From: Candidatus Onthomonas avicola
Lineage (GTDB): Bacteria; Bacillota; Clostridia; Oscillospirales; Oscillospiraceae
NCBI GenBank assembly: GCA_018710845.1
Contig: DVJB01000028.1
Coordinates: forward strand, 62,001 to 126,000
Direction of reading: 5' to 3'
Length of the DNA stretch: 64,000 bases
Numbering within the stretch: the stretch's first letter is position 1; each line of letters begins with the position of its first letter. Below, in pieces: positions 27,863 to 40,600 of this stretch. The notes beneath the pieces were generated by a model. The model was not told the DNA's origin. It ran no database searches and was given only the letters and a program-made list of their open reading frames with translations. Both the position numbers and the translations under genes were made by a program.

Positions 27863-29622
27863 CACGTCCTCTGAGACGCTGCACGCCGTCCTGCGCTCCG
27901 CCGAGCGCCCGAGCTGGCCGCAGGAGGAGCGGATGATCGCCTTCCTGGAGCATAAGTACGGCCAGCTGGTCACGCTGGATTGGGTCGAGGACCCGGCGCT
28001 GCGCGATGGGTTCCTCCTCAAGGTCGGGTTGGACACCTATGACTGGAGCGTGGAGGGCCGCCTGCGCCAATTCAAGGACGCGATGGACCGGCTGGAGCAC
28101 GGAGAGCAGGAGGAGGACATCATCCCCCTCATCCGCGAGACGGTGCGCGCCTGGAAGCCGCGCGTGGCTGCGGAGGAGATGGGCCAGGTGCTCACCGTCG
28201 GCGACGGCATCGCCACCGTCAGCGGTCTGAGCGGGGCGATGTACGGTGAGATCCTGATCTTCTCCGGCGGCATCCGCGGCATGATCCAGGATCTGCGCCG
28301 GGAAGAGGTGGGCTGCATCCTCTTCGGCGACGATGCGGAGATCGAGGCCGGCAGTCCGGTGCGCCGGACCGGCCGGACCGCCGGCGTCCCGGTAGGGGAG
28401 GGATTCCTCGGCCGCGTGGTGGACGCGCTGGGCGCGCCTATCGACGGCGGAGGAGAGATCCGCGCCGAGAGCTACCGGCCCGTCGAGCGCCCCGCGCCCG
28501 GCATCCTGGACCGTCAGCCGGTCAATCAGCCGATGGAGACCGGGCTGCTCGCTATCGACTCCATGTTCCCCATCGGGCGCGGCCAGCGTGAGCTCATCAT
28601 CGGCGACCGCCAGACCGGCAAGACCGCCATCGCGCTGGATACCATGCTCAACCAGAAGGGTAAGGACGTCATCTGTATCTACGTCGCCATCGGCCAGAAG
28701 GCCAGCTCGGTCGCCCAGCTGGTGGAGACACTGCGCCGGCGCGGGGCGATGGACTACACCATCGTCGTGAGCGCCTCGGCCAGCGACGCGGCGCCGCTGC
28801 AGTATATCGCCCCCTACGCCGGCTGCGCGCTGGCGGAGTACTTTATGGAGCAGGGGCGCGATGTGCTCATCGTGTATGACGACCTGTCCAAGCATGCGGT
28901 GGCCTACCGCGCGCTCAGCCTGCTGCTCGGCCGCTCTCCGGGCCGTGAGGCCTATCCCGGCGACGTGTTTTACCTGCACTCCCGTCTGCTCGAGCGCGCG
29001 GCGCACCTGTCGGAGGAGAAGGGCGGCGGGAGCATCACGGCGCTGCCCATCGTCGAGACGCAGGCCGGCGACGTGTCCGCCTATATTCCGACCAACATCA
29101 TCTCCATCACCGACGGCCAGATTTTCCTGGAGAGCGAGCTCTTCTTCGCCGGGCAGCGTCCCGCCGTCAACGTCGGCCTCTCCGTCTCCCGTGTCGGCGG
29201 CGCGGCGCAGACCAAGGCGATGAAGTCCGCGGCGGGCGCCATCCGGCTGGATCTGGCGCAGTACCGCGAGATGGAGGTGTTCACCCAGTTCTCCAGCGAC
29301 CTGGACGAGACGACGCGCCGTCAGCTGACCTACGGCCAGGGCCTGATGCAGCTGCTCCGGCAGCCGCAGTATCACCCGATGGCCCAGCACGAGCAGGTGA
29401 TCACCCTGATCTGCGCGATGGCCCACCTCCTGCAGGACGTCCCGCCGGCCCAGGTGCCGGCGTGCAACCGTGCGCTGCTGGAGCGGATACGGGTGCAGGC
29501 CGCCGAGCTTTGCCGGGACATCGACCGCAGCGGACGGCTCGAGCCGGCGGACCGGGAGCGCATCCTGGCCATCGCTCGTGACTTTCTGTCTGAATGGCGC
29601 CCGAGCGGGAGTGTGAAGCAGC

Positions 29623-29636
<14 letters not shown>
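27849..29636 (+). CDS. atpA: F1 ATP synthase alpha subunit with N-terminal delta(C-terminal-domain)-like fusion
   Basis: Alpha core GELLG-type motifs [15 protein letters not shown] and [24 protein letters not shown]; preceded by about 85 aa incl. [54 protein letters not shown]. Confidence 0.93.
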
Positions 29637-32362
<2,726 letters not shown>

Positions 32363-32464
32363 CGGGAAAAGGATGGTGTGGGCTGTGTCCGCGCAATTCT
32401 CGCTTGTATTTTCCCGGGAAATCCGCTATAATCTCCTTACCTGTATTTGAGGAGGTTCGTCCCG

Positions 32465-33004
32465 ATGGGAAGACGAGTGCAGCTGCCGGAGCAAGAGACT
32501 AATCTTCTGCTCACGTCCGCGCTGATTTTGCTGATTTCGATTGTGCTGGCTGCGGTGGCCTATTTTGCCTTTGCGCTGGAGATTCTCGACCCGCCGGTGA
32601 CCAGCGATGTGCCCGGCCGAATGGGCAGTTCCTCCTCCGACTCCTCCGGCATCGCCAGCCCCGGCGGGACCGGCCTGGAGGATACATCGGACAGCGCGGT
32701 GGGGGACATCATCTTCCCCGGCTTTGTCGACTTCTCCATCACCAGCGGACAGGATACACTGGAGCTGGTCAACGACAGCCAGAACGCCGTCTCCTTCACC
32801 TTTACCATCACGGACGAGGAGGGCCAGGTGCTCTACAGCACGGAGGCCATCGCGCCCGGCGAGCGCGAGAGCTGGAGCGTGACCGAGGCGTATGAGCCGG
32901 GCACCGGCACGCATGAGATCACTGTCACCACCGCGGCCTTTGGCCTGGACGATGACAGGGAGTATAACGGGGTGTCCACCACCATTACCGTTGATATGGG
33001 CTGA
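32465..33004 (+). CDS. Single-TM exported hypothetical protein
   Basis: MGRRVQLPEQETNLLLTSALILLISIVLAAVAYFAFALEILDPP... with a beta-rich extracellular tail; ggaggt RBS and a TATAAT upstream. Confidence 0.75.
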   Translation: MGRRVQLPEQETNLLLTSALILLISIVLAAVAYFAFALEILDPPVTSDVPGRMGSSSSDSSGIASPGGTGLEDTSDSAVGDIIFPGFVDFSITSGQDTLELVNDSQNAVSFTFTITDEEGQVLYSTEAIAPGERESWSVTEAYEPGTGTHEITVTTAAFGLDDDREYNGVSTTITVDMG

Positions 33005-33012
33005 AACGGACC

Positions 33013-33055
33013 GACAGCGGCGGCCGACCCGAGAGGTTCGGCCGCCGCTCTGCCT
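33013..33055 (+). terminator. Terminator hairpin
   Basis: agcggcggccgacccgagaggttcggccgccgct. Confidence 0.75.
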
Positions 33056-33084
33056 TATGCGGCGGGGAGAGAGGGAGAGAGAAT

Positions 33085-34257
33085 ATGGAGATCAATTTTG
33101 CTGTCGCGTCCCGCTGGCTGGACGGACTGACGGTCTACCGCGGGCTGCTGCGCCTGGACGTGCTGCGGGCGGTTCGGGAGATGCTGGAGGAGGACTGCGC
33201 GGACCGGCTGAGCTGCTATGGGCGCGCCTTCTGCGCGCTGGCGGAGGCGGGGTATGACTCGCTGGCCGCCTGGCTGGGCGACCGGCTGCGCTATGACGAG
33301 TGGCCCTATGCCATGGCGGTGGCCAAGGGGGAGGAGACGCCGGCGCTCATCCGCGCGGCCGGACACGACCTGGAGGCGCTGCGCCGCCTGCTCGCCCTGC
33401 CGTGGGAGGAGCTGGCCGTCTCCCTCTCTCCGGAGGCGCCGCTGCCGGCCTGGGCGGGGGGCGAGCTGCCCTCGCTCGAGGAGCTGACCGCCTTCTACCG
33501 CGCCAACGGCTGTGGGCAGTTTGCCCGCTATCACGCCTTTCTCTGGCAGAGCGGGCGGCTCATCCCGGTGCGGGAACCGGACTGCATCCCGGCCGAGGAG
33601 ATGCTGGGCTACCACCGCCAGCGCAGCCAGGTGGCCGCCAACACCCGCGCGATGCTCGCCGGGCGCCGGGTGAACAATGTGCTGCTCTACGGCGCGAGCG
33701 GCACCGGCAAATCGGCGACCGTGAAAGCCCTGCTGGCGATGGACGGGATGGAGGGCCTGCGCCTGATTGAGGTGGACAAGAACGACCTGACCGGGATTCC
33801 CGAGCTGGTGCGGATGCTCGGCCACCAGCCGCAGAAGTTCATCCTCTTTATCGACGACCTCGCCTTTGACAAGGACGACCACAATTACTCCCTGCTCAAG
33901 ACCATCCTGGAGGGCGGCGTCGAGCCGCGTCCGGCCAATGTGGCGGTCTATGCCACCTCCAACCGCCGTCACCTGGTGCGCGAGACCTTTTCCGACCGGC
34001 TGGGCGACGAGGTGGACGCCTCCGAGACGATTCAGGAGAAGACCTCTCTCTCCGAGCGCTTCGGCCTGCGCGTGCTCTTCCAGGAGCTGACGAAGCCACA
34101 GTTTTTGGAGATGATCCGCGAACTGGCCAAGATCCGCGGTGTGGAGATGGACCCGGAGCGGCTCACCGCCCTCGCCGTCCGCTGGGATATCCGCAATCCC
34201 AACCGCACGCCGCGCTCTGCCGTCCAGTTTCTCACCAGCCTTGCGGCGATGGAATGA
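33085..34257 (+). CDS. DUF815-type AAA+ ATP-binding protein
   Basis: NNVLLYGASGTGKSATVKALLAM, KFILFIDDLAFDKDDHNYSLLKTILEGGVEPRPANVAVYATSNRRHLVRE. Confidence 0.92.
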   Translation: MEINFAVASRWLDGLTVYRGLLRLDVLRAVREMLEEDCADRLSCYGRAFCALAEAGYDSLAAWLGDRLRYDEWPYAMAVAKGEETPALIRAAGHDLEALRRLLALPWEELAVSLSPEAPLPAWAGGELPSLEELTAFYRANGCGQFARYHAFLWQSGRLIPVREPDCIPAEEMLGYHRQRSQVAANTRAMLAGRRVNNVLLYGASGTGKSATVKALLAMDGMEGLRLIEVDKNDLTGIPELVRMLGHQPQKFILFIDDLAFDKDDHNYSLLKTILEGGVEPRPANVAVYATSNRRHLVRETFSDRLGDEVDASETIQEKTSLSERFGLRVLFQELTKPQFLEMIRELAKIRGVEMDPERLTALAVRWDIRNPNRTPRSAVQFLTSLAAME

Positions 34258-34275
34258 CCGCCAGTCGCGCGCGAT

Positions 34276-34325
34276 ATGAGACATGCCCTGCGAGCTCCCA
34301 TTTCGAGCTTGCAGGGCATGTCGCC
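34276..34325. terminator. Bidirectional terminator hairpin
   Basis: gacatgccctgcgagctcccatttcgagcttgcagggcatgtc between convergent genes. Confidence 0.8.
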
Positions 34326-34340
34326 GTTTCAGGAAGGGGC

Positions 34341-35210
34341 TCAGCTCAGACCGAGCTCTTCCAGCGTGTATTTCCGGCCGGGGCGGTTGGGGTCCTCACC
34401 TGACCAGCCGGCGGGCGGCATGGTCTCCAGCCAATCCCGCTCCTCTTCCGACAGTGAGAAGGAGAAGAGCGCCAGGTTTTCCGCCATTCGCGCGGCGTCC
34501 GAGCTCTTGGGCAGGGGAAGGACCCCCTGCTCCAGCGCAAAGCGCAGGCAAACCCGCGCGGGGGAGACCTGATGCCGGGCGGCAATACGCTCTACGAGCG
34601 GATGACGCAGCACCCGCCTGCGCCCCATCGGGCTCCACGCCTCCACCAATACGCCATGCGCGCGGCACCAATTCACCGTCTCCGGCTGTGTCCAGCCGGG
34701 ATGGTATTCGATCTGATTTACCATGGGGAGAATCTCCGCCGTCTCCAGCAGAGCGTCCAGATGCTCCGGCAGATAGTTGGACACGCCGATTGCCCGTACC
34801 CGGCCGGCGCGGTACAGCTCCTCCAGGGCCTGCCAGCTCTGGGCGTTGACCGCTCTCCAGTCCGGCCGCTGTGCCGCCACACAGGGCCAGTGCAGCAGGT
34901 AGAGGTCGAGGTAGTCTGTTCCCAGGCGGCGGCAAGAGGCCTCAAAGGCGGACAGCACCTCACTGTGTCCCAGCTCGGTCCGCCACGCCTTGGAGGTGAG
35001 CAGCACCTCCGAGCGCGGCAGGCCGGAGCGGCGGATTCCCTCGCCGACCGCCTCCTCATTGTCATAGAAAGAGGCGGTGTCCAGCAGCCGGTAACCTGCT
35101 GTGAGCGCCTGGGCGACCACCTCGGCGCCCCGCCCATCGGAGACCTGATAGGTGCCGTAGCCTACCCGGGGCAGTTCCAGTCCATTGGAGAGTGTGTAGG
35201 TCAGGTTCAT
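34341..35210 (-). CDS. Aldo/keto reductase
   Basis: LPRVGYGTYQVSDG, GYRLLDTASFYDNEEAVGEGIRRSGLPR, LYLLHWP, IGVSNYLPEHLDALL. Confidence 0.96.
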   Translation of the reverse strand: MNLTYTLSNGLELPRVGYGTYQVSDGRGAEVVAQALTAGYRLLDTASFYDNEEAVGEGIRRSGLPRSEVLLTSKAWRTELGHSEVLSAFEASCRRLGTDYLDLYLLHWPCVAAQRPDWRAVNAQSWQALEELYRAGRVRAIGVSNYLPEHLDALLETAEILPMVNQIEYHPGWTQPETVNWCRAHGVLVEAWSPMGRRRVLRHPLVERIAARHQVSPARVCLRFALEQGVLPLPKSSDAARMAENLALFSFSLSEEERDWLETMPPAGWSGEDPNRPGRKYTLEELGLS

Positions 35211-35821
35211 ATCGAATCCTCCTTCTCAGCTGCCTGCCCGGAGACCGGCGTGCCGAATTGCCGCAAAATAGCGGGAATGGAGACTTGAGAGATGGACAGA
35301 AGATAGCCGATGGTCTCCTCCCGCCGGCGTATTGTGCGGTCCTGCATCCACTCGAGCAGAATCCCGGAGAGCGCCTCGACATAAAAGCGGCACAGAAACT
35401 GTCTGAAACCATCTTCCAGGACAACACCCAGCTCCCGCTCCTGCTGCGTGATATTGTCAGTCATGATCGGATAGGAATCCGCGGCCAAGAAATGCTTCAT
35501 GCCCTCCAGGCCGACGGAGTCATAGGCGCAGTTGAGCATGTGGTCGTTCTGCTCGATGTAGTCCATCACGAAGGCGATCGCCTCCGCATTGTCAATCACG
35601 CGATCAAAGTGTCGGACGACCTCTACCGCCTCTTCCTCGAGCATCCAGTGGAAGAGGTCGTAAATGTCTTAAAAATGGTAGTAAAAGGTCTTCCGGTTTA
35701 CGTCGCAGTCGGAGATGATCTCACTGACTGTGATCTTGGACAACGGTTTTTTCTTCATATGCCGCTTCAGGGAAGCGGCCAGTACCCGCCGGGTCTGAAG
35801 GGTCTTCTCTGCCTGTTTCAA
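35207..35821 (-). pseudogene. TetR-family regulator (DhaS-like) interrupted by an in-frame TAA
   Basis: Frame reads LKQAEKTLQTRRVLAASLKRHMKKKPLSKITVSEIISDCDVNRKTFYYHF*DIYDLFHWMLEEEAVEVVRHFD...; the stop (35669-35671) sits where TetR proteins usually read YYHFxDIYDL. Confidence 0.8.
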
Positions 35822-36125
35822 TCCGGATATCCTCTCTGTCTGCCGGTTTGCCTGTCCTGGGTGACATTATACCGTATCGCGGCGCGGGCGGCAAGGGAGG
35901 TGCGGCTGAATTTGATGGTCAAATGTCCGGATTTGTCCAAAAAGCAACAGCTCCCGTAAGCTGACCGTTTTTTGCGCCGCCCCGCTACAATAGGGACAGG
36001 TCGGGCGGAGACACCGTGACAATCACACCGCCGCCAACCGCGGCGAGACGGGGGCAGGGTAAGGGATGCCGATGCTGTTTCTGTATAGTGCAAGATGCCC
36101 TGCCGATCAGACAGGAGGAGCGTTC

Positions 36126-36443
36126 ATGATCAGACAACGGTGCTATGATATCGTCATGCACACGCCGATGGGCGAACGTCCGGGCTGGATGCGGGTCAGC
36201 TGCGAGGGGGAGCGGCTGAGCGGAGAGCTGCACCTGCTCTCGCACACCCACCCCATCTCCGGACGGATTGATGCGGCAGGAAACTGCCGGTTTACCGGAC
36301 AGATCAAAACCCTGATGCACACCATGCATTATACCGCCTGCGGGCGCCTGGGGCCGGACGAGGTGAGCCTGGCCCTGCATGAGAACGGTCCGGACTATCG
36401 GGTGGACGGCGTGGCCCGCGCGGAGGGGAGAGCGGGCGAATGA
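36126..36443 (+). CDS. Hypothetical protein
   Basis: MIRQRCYDIVMHTPMGERPGWMRVSCEGERLSGELHLLSHTHPISGRIDAAGNCRFTGQI...; aggagcg RBS; ATGA overlap with the next ORF. Confidence 0.65.
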   Translation: MIRQRCYDIVMHTPMGERPGWMRVSCEGERLSGELHLLSHTHPISGRIDAAGNCRFTGQIKTLMHTMHYTACGRLGPDEVSLALHENGPDYRVDGVARAEGRAGE

Positions 36444-36788
36444 GAGGCTTTTTTCATTGGGTCGTCCGCGCACGAAAGGTGCTGCTGGCTGTCTTTCTGG
36501 TGGCGGCCGTGCTCTGCCTGTTCGCCTGGAGCCGGGTGTCGGTCAACTACGATATCGACGATTATCTGCCGGATGACAGCCCGTCCACCGTCGCCATAGA
36601 GGAGCATTACCGGGAGCTCGGGAGAGGTGACCTCCTTCGTCTCCGCGCGGAATACCGGTGTGAGCGCCGTACAGTTTGTACTGCAGGCGGACGGTGTTGC
36701 CGAACCAGAGGAGCCGGAAGAGGTATCGGAGCCGGAGCCGGAGCAGACCTTCTGGGACAAGTTTACCGCCCTCTTTGATTTTCGGTAG
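36440..36788 (+). pseudogene. RND/MMPL-family exporter remnant: N-terminal stub plus out-of-frame C-terminal stub
   Basis: N: MRGFFHWVVRARKVLLAVFLVAAVLCLFAWSRVSVNYDIDDYLPDDSPSTVAIEEHYRELG. C (from 36624, +1 frame): EVTSFVSARNTGVSAVQFVLQADGVAEPEEPEEVSEPEPEQTFWDKFTALFDFR*. Confidence 0.75.
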
Positions 36789-36841
36789 ACGTCGCAGCTG
36801 GGCCTTATTTGAAAAATAGAGAATAAGCAGTGCGGATAGAC

Positions 36842-36885
36842 AGAACGGGACGGCCTCCCTCAGTGGGAGCGCTGTCCCGTTTTGG
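36842..36885 (+). terminator. Terminator hairpin
   Basis: aacgggacggcctccctcagtgggagcgctgtcccgtttt. Confidence 0.75.
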
Positions 36886-37057
36886 TGTCACGGCTGACAG
36901 TCTGCGTCCCCGAGAGAGGCAGTCTGTGCACAGACGGTTGCCTTTTTTGAAAAAATATTTTATAAAGGATTCAGAAACAATGGACAAAGGAGGGCAGAGA
37001 TCAAGCACAAAAACTGGTGAAACCTGACATGAACTCGGAAAAGGAGGCGTATGTACC

Positions 37058-40000
37058 ATGCCACAAAGAGAGAGCAGACAGGCCAGGCTCTGGCGCGGTC
37101 TGACATCCACCCTGGCGGTGCTTCTGGTGCTGGCCCTGTTTGCCACCCAGACCGCGATCACCTACACCGGCACGCTCAATTCCTATCTCGGCACTACCAC
37201 CAGCGAGGTGGTCTATGATGAGGACGCGTCCGGCGAGGACACGACCTACTGGACCAGCGAGTTTGGGGAGTTTTCCGCGGAGAACCTCCAGAGCTTGATC
37301 CAGGCGACCTACGACGAGTCCGTCCTGGAACAGGAGGAGGGCTCTGTCCTGTTGAAAAATGATGACAATGCCCTGCCGCTGGCGTCCGGAAGCCGCGTGA
37401 CCCTCTTCGGCCACGCGTTCGTTCAGCCGGTCTATTCTCCCGGCGGCGCCAACAGCGGCGCGGCGAGCACGGGGACCTATCTGATCACGCCTTACGACGC
37501 GCTGGCCGAGGCGGGCTTTGCCATCAACGACACGCTTTACAGCGCCTATCAGGCGAGCGATACGACCCGCGTGGCCAGCAATAATCTTCAGATCTCCGGC
37601 GGCCCGAACTCGACGGGGGAGTTTAACGCCGCTCCCGTGCAGGGCGAGGAGCCGATCGGTTTTTATACGGATGAGCTGCGCGCGAGCTGGCAGGACGACT
37701 ACAACGACGTGGCCATTGTCATGCTGGCCCGCGAGGGCGGCGAGGACACCGAGATGATGATGGAGGATCCGGAAGGCATCAGTGCCCTGGCGCTCCATCA
37801 GGATGAGCGCGACATGCTGGCGATGATCCGCGACTCCGGCGTGTTTGACAAAATAATTGTCCTGCTCAACAGCAACTACCAGATGGAAGTGGAGTGGCTG
37901 GACGAATACGGAGTAGACGCCTGCCTGTGGATCGGCACACCGGGACTGCGCGGCTTTGAGGGCGTGGCGAATCTCCTCACCGGCCAGGCCAATCCCTCCG
38001 GACGCCTGGTGGACACCTATGCGGCAGATTCCCTCTCCTCTCCGGCGGCGCATGTCTCCAGCCAAAACAGCACCACCTGGACCAATCTGGATGAGGTGAT
38101 AAACTCCGGGATTGTCACCGATGCGGAGAACAACGTCTCCCACGTGGTCATTCAGGCAGAGGGCATCTACGTCGGCTACAAATACTACGAGACGCGCTAT
38201 GAGGACGCCATCTTGAACCCGTCCTCCGGGGCCTCCTCCAGCGCCGGCTCCTCCGACGGCGGCGCCTGGGTCTATCAGGATGAGGTGTCCTATCCCTTCG
38301 GTTACGGCCTGAGCTATACCACGTTTGAACAGACGCTGGACGGCGTGACCTATGATGAGGTGAGCGACACCTTTACCGCCACGGTCACCGTCACCAACAC
38401 CGGCGATGCAGCCGGCAAGTCGGCCGTCCAGCTCTACGTCCAGACCCCTTATGGTGCCTATGAGCGGGAGAATCTGGTGGAGAAGTCCGCCGTGCAGGTG
38501 ATTGGCTTTGGCAAGACCGGCCTGCTCGAGCCGGGCGCGTCTGAGACGGTGGAGGTCAGCATTGACCGCTACCTGATGGCGAGCTATGATGATAGCAATA
38601 CCAAGGGCTACATCCTCAGCGCGGGCGACTACTACCTCTCGCTGGGCGACGATGCGCACGACGCGCTCAACAACATCCTCGCCGCCAAGGGGGCGACCGG
38701 CCTGGTCGATCACGAGGGCAATGAGGTCGCGGGCGACGCCGCCAAGACCTATCACTGGACCTATGACGCGCTGGACACCGAGAGCTATCGCTATTCCGAT
38801 ACCGGCGAGCTGGTGACCAATCAGTTTGACGACTGCGATATCAACTACTGGTTCCCGGATACTGTCACCTATCTGACCCGTCAGGACTGGGCGAACACCT
38901 TCCCGGAAGAGCCGGTGGAGGTCGCCTGTACGGAAGAGATGATGGTGCTTCTGCAGGGCGATACCTATGAAAAGCCGGAGGACGCCCCCTCGGTGGACGA
39001 CTACACACAGGGGACGAATAACGGGCTGACCTTCGTCATGATGAAGGACGTGGACTATGACGACGAGGAGACCTGGAACCGGTATCTCGATCAGATGACG
39101 GTGGAGGAGCTGGCCTCTCAGCTGGCGGATATGTTCGGCACGGCGGAGGTCGCATCGGTAGGAAAGCCCGCCTTCTCCGAGGGCGACGGCACGGCCAGCG
39201 TCGGTTCCAATACCTTTCCGGAGGAGTATGGGGACACGCGGGATGTCTGCCTGTATCCCTCCAGCACGGTTGCCGCCTGCACCTGGAGTCCCGAGCGGCT
39301 GCAGCGCCGCGGTGAACTGCTGGCGGAAGAGGCGCTGTACTGCAACCTGCCCTCCTTCTGGGCTGGCGGCGGCAATATCCACCGCACTCCGTTCGGCGGC
39401 CGAAACGGCGAGTATTATTCTGAGGACAGCATTCTCACCTATCTGTACACGGAGATACAGCTCAGTGCCACGCAGTCCCGCGGTGTCTCGCCCGGCATCA
39501 AGCACCTGGCAGGAAACGATCAGGAGCTGTACCGTGAGGGGCTGGTGATGTTCTTCAACGAGCAGGCATTCCGGGAAGGCGCCTTGAAGGCATTTGAGGG
39601 CGCGCTGAGCCATGACAACACGCTGGCGCTGATGCAGTCGTTCAACCGTTTGGGTCTGACCTGGTCTTCCTCCAGCTATGCGCTCAACACACAGGTGCTG
39701 CGCAACGAGTGGGGCTTCAAGGGACAGGTGGAGACGGACGGCGTGGCCGGCGGCTCGTATAAGAGCCACTTTTCCACCTCGCTCACGGCGGGGACCACGA
39801 CCTACTGTATCGACCCGACCGGCAGCAGCACGGCGGCCATTTTGCAGGAGATCACCGCCAACGATGACGGCTGTCTGCTCGGCTGTCTGCGCGATGCGGT
39901 CAAGAACTATCACTACATGCTCTCCCGGACAAACCTGACCAACGGCCTGAGCGTGAACTCCACCATCCGCAGCGTCATGCCGTGGTGGCAGACGGCGCTG

Positions 40001-40117
40001 TACGTCCTCGATGTGGTCATGGCGGTGCTGACGGCGGGCTGCGCGGTGATGCTCTTCCGGAGCGGGAGACATCCGGTCATTGAAGTGAAAGATGGCGGAA
40101 AAAAGACAGGGAGGTAA
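37058..40117 (+). CDS. Glycoside hydrolase family 3 protein, domain-permuted, with TM segments at both ends
   Basis: The GH3 C-terminal-type domain comes first (EEGSVLLKNDDNALPLASGSRVTLFGHAF...FGYGLSYTTFEQTLDGV, FN3-like), then the catalytic TIM-barrel part (MTVEELASQLADMFG...GRNGEYYSED...GIKHLAGNDQELYREG...QVETDGVAGG). Confidence 0.9.
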   Translation: MPQRESRQARLWRGLTSTLAVLLVLALFATQTAITYTGTLNSYLGTTTSEVVYDEDASGEDTTYWTSEFGEFSAENLQSLIQATYDESVLEQEEGSVLLKNDDNALPLASGSRVTLFGHAFVQPVYSPGGANSGAASTGTYLITPYDALAEAGFAINDTLYSAYQASDTTRVASNNLQISGGPNSTGEFNAAPVQGEEPIGFYTDELRASWQDDYNDVAIVMLAREGGEDTEMMMEDPEGISALALHQDERDMLAMIRDSGVFDKIIVLLNSNYQMEVEWLDEYGVDACLWIGTPGLRGFEGVANLLTGQANPSGRLVDTYAADSLSSPAAHVSSQNSTTWTNLDEVINSGIVTDAENNVSHVVIQAEGIYVGYKYYETRYEDAILNPSSGASSSAGSSDGGAWVYQDEVSYPFGYGLSYTTFEQTLDGVTYDEVSDTFTATVTVTNTGDAAGKSAVQLYVQTPYGAYERENLVEKSAVQVIGFGKTGLLEPGASETVEVSIDRYLMASYDDSNTKGYILSAGDYYLSLGDDAHDALNNILAAKGATGLVDHEGNEVAGDAAKTYHWTYDALDTESYRYSDTGELVTNQFDDCDINYWFPDTVTYLTRQDWANTFPEEPVEVACTEEMMVLLQGDTYEKPEDAPSVDDYTQGTNNGLTFVMMKDVDYDDEETWNRYLDQMTVEELASQLADMFGTAEVASVGKPAFSEGDGTASVGSNTFPEEYGDTRDVCLYPSSTVAACTWSPERLQRRGELLAEEALYCNLPSFWAGGGNIHRTPFGGRNGEYYSEDSILTYLYTEIQLSATQSRGVSPGIKHLAGNDQELYREGLVMFFNEQAFREGALKAFEGALSHDNTLALMQSFNRLGLTWSSSSYALNTQVLRNEWGFKGQVETDGVAGGSYKSHFSTSLTAGTTTYCIDPTGSSTAAILQEITANDDGCLLGCLRDAVKNYHYMLSRTNLTNGLSVNSTIRSVMPWWQTALYVLDVVMAVLTAGCAVMLFRSGRHPVIEVKDGGKKTGR

Positions 40118-40121
40118 GCGT

Positions 40122-40529
40122 ATGAACCTGAAAAGCTGTTTCTCCGGCCGGGCGGCCGGATGGTATCTGGCCCTCGCGGGCGGCGTGCTCGCCCTGATCT
40201 CCATCGTCTTCTACGCCGTCTACGGCGCGGCGGCGGGGGAGCGGAACCTGCTGATCTATCTGCCGCTGGCGGCGGTGGTCGTGCTGGAGGTGCTCAGCCT
40301 GTTCTGGGAAAACGACTGGCTGATTGCGCTGGCCCCAGCGTTGGGGATGATCGCGCTGTGCGCGTTTGTGGTGGACAGCGTCTACACCTTTGTCGGCTAC
40401 TTTTTCAATCTGGCCATGTTCGGCGATGTGAGCATGATGGGCTCCATTGTCCGGCTGTGCGTCCTGATGGGGGCGGCAGTGCTGCTCCTGCTGGTATCGG
40501 CCTACCTGCGCCACCGCAAGACGGCCTGA
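40122..40529 (+). CDS. Four-TM membrane protein
   Basis: MNLKSCFSGRAAGWYLALAGGVLALISIVFYAVYGAAAGERNLLIYLPLAAVVVLEVL...; ggaggtaagcgt RBS; follows the GH3 gene. Confidence 0.78.
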   Translation: MNLKSCFSGRAAGWYLALAGGVLALISIVFYAVYGAAAGERNLLIYLPLAAVVVLEVLSLFWENDWLIALAPALGMIALCAFVVDSVYTFVGYFFNLAMFGDVSMMGSIVRLCVLMGAAVLLLLVSAYLRHRKTA

Positions 40530-40600
40530 CCGGGCGGCCCCGGGACAGATCTTGTCCCGGGGCATTGTCCCATGGAGCAAAAAGAACAGCGAGGTACTGC

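Noticed and set aside
37001-40204. 1067-aa minus-strand ORF opposite GH3
   Set aside because: Antisense shadow; the GH3 strand has motifs, TM anchors and an RBS.
40160-40600. N-terminal extension of the GH2 ORF in the track
   Set aside because: It is out-of-frame sequence of the upstream membrane-protein gene; the GH2 starts at the RBS-preceded ATG at 40601.
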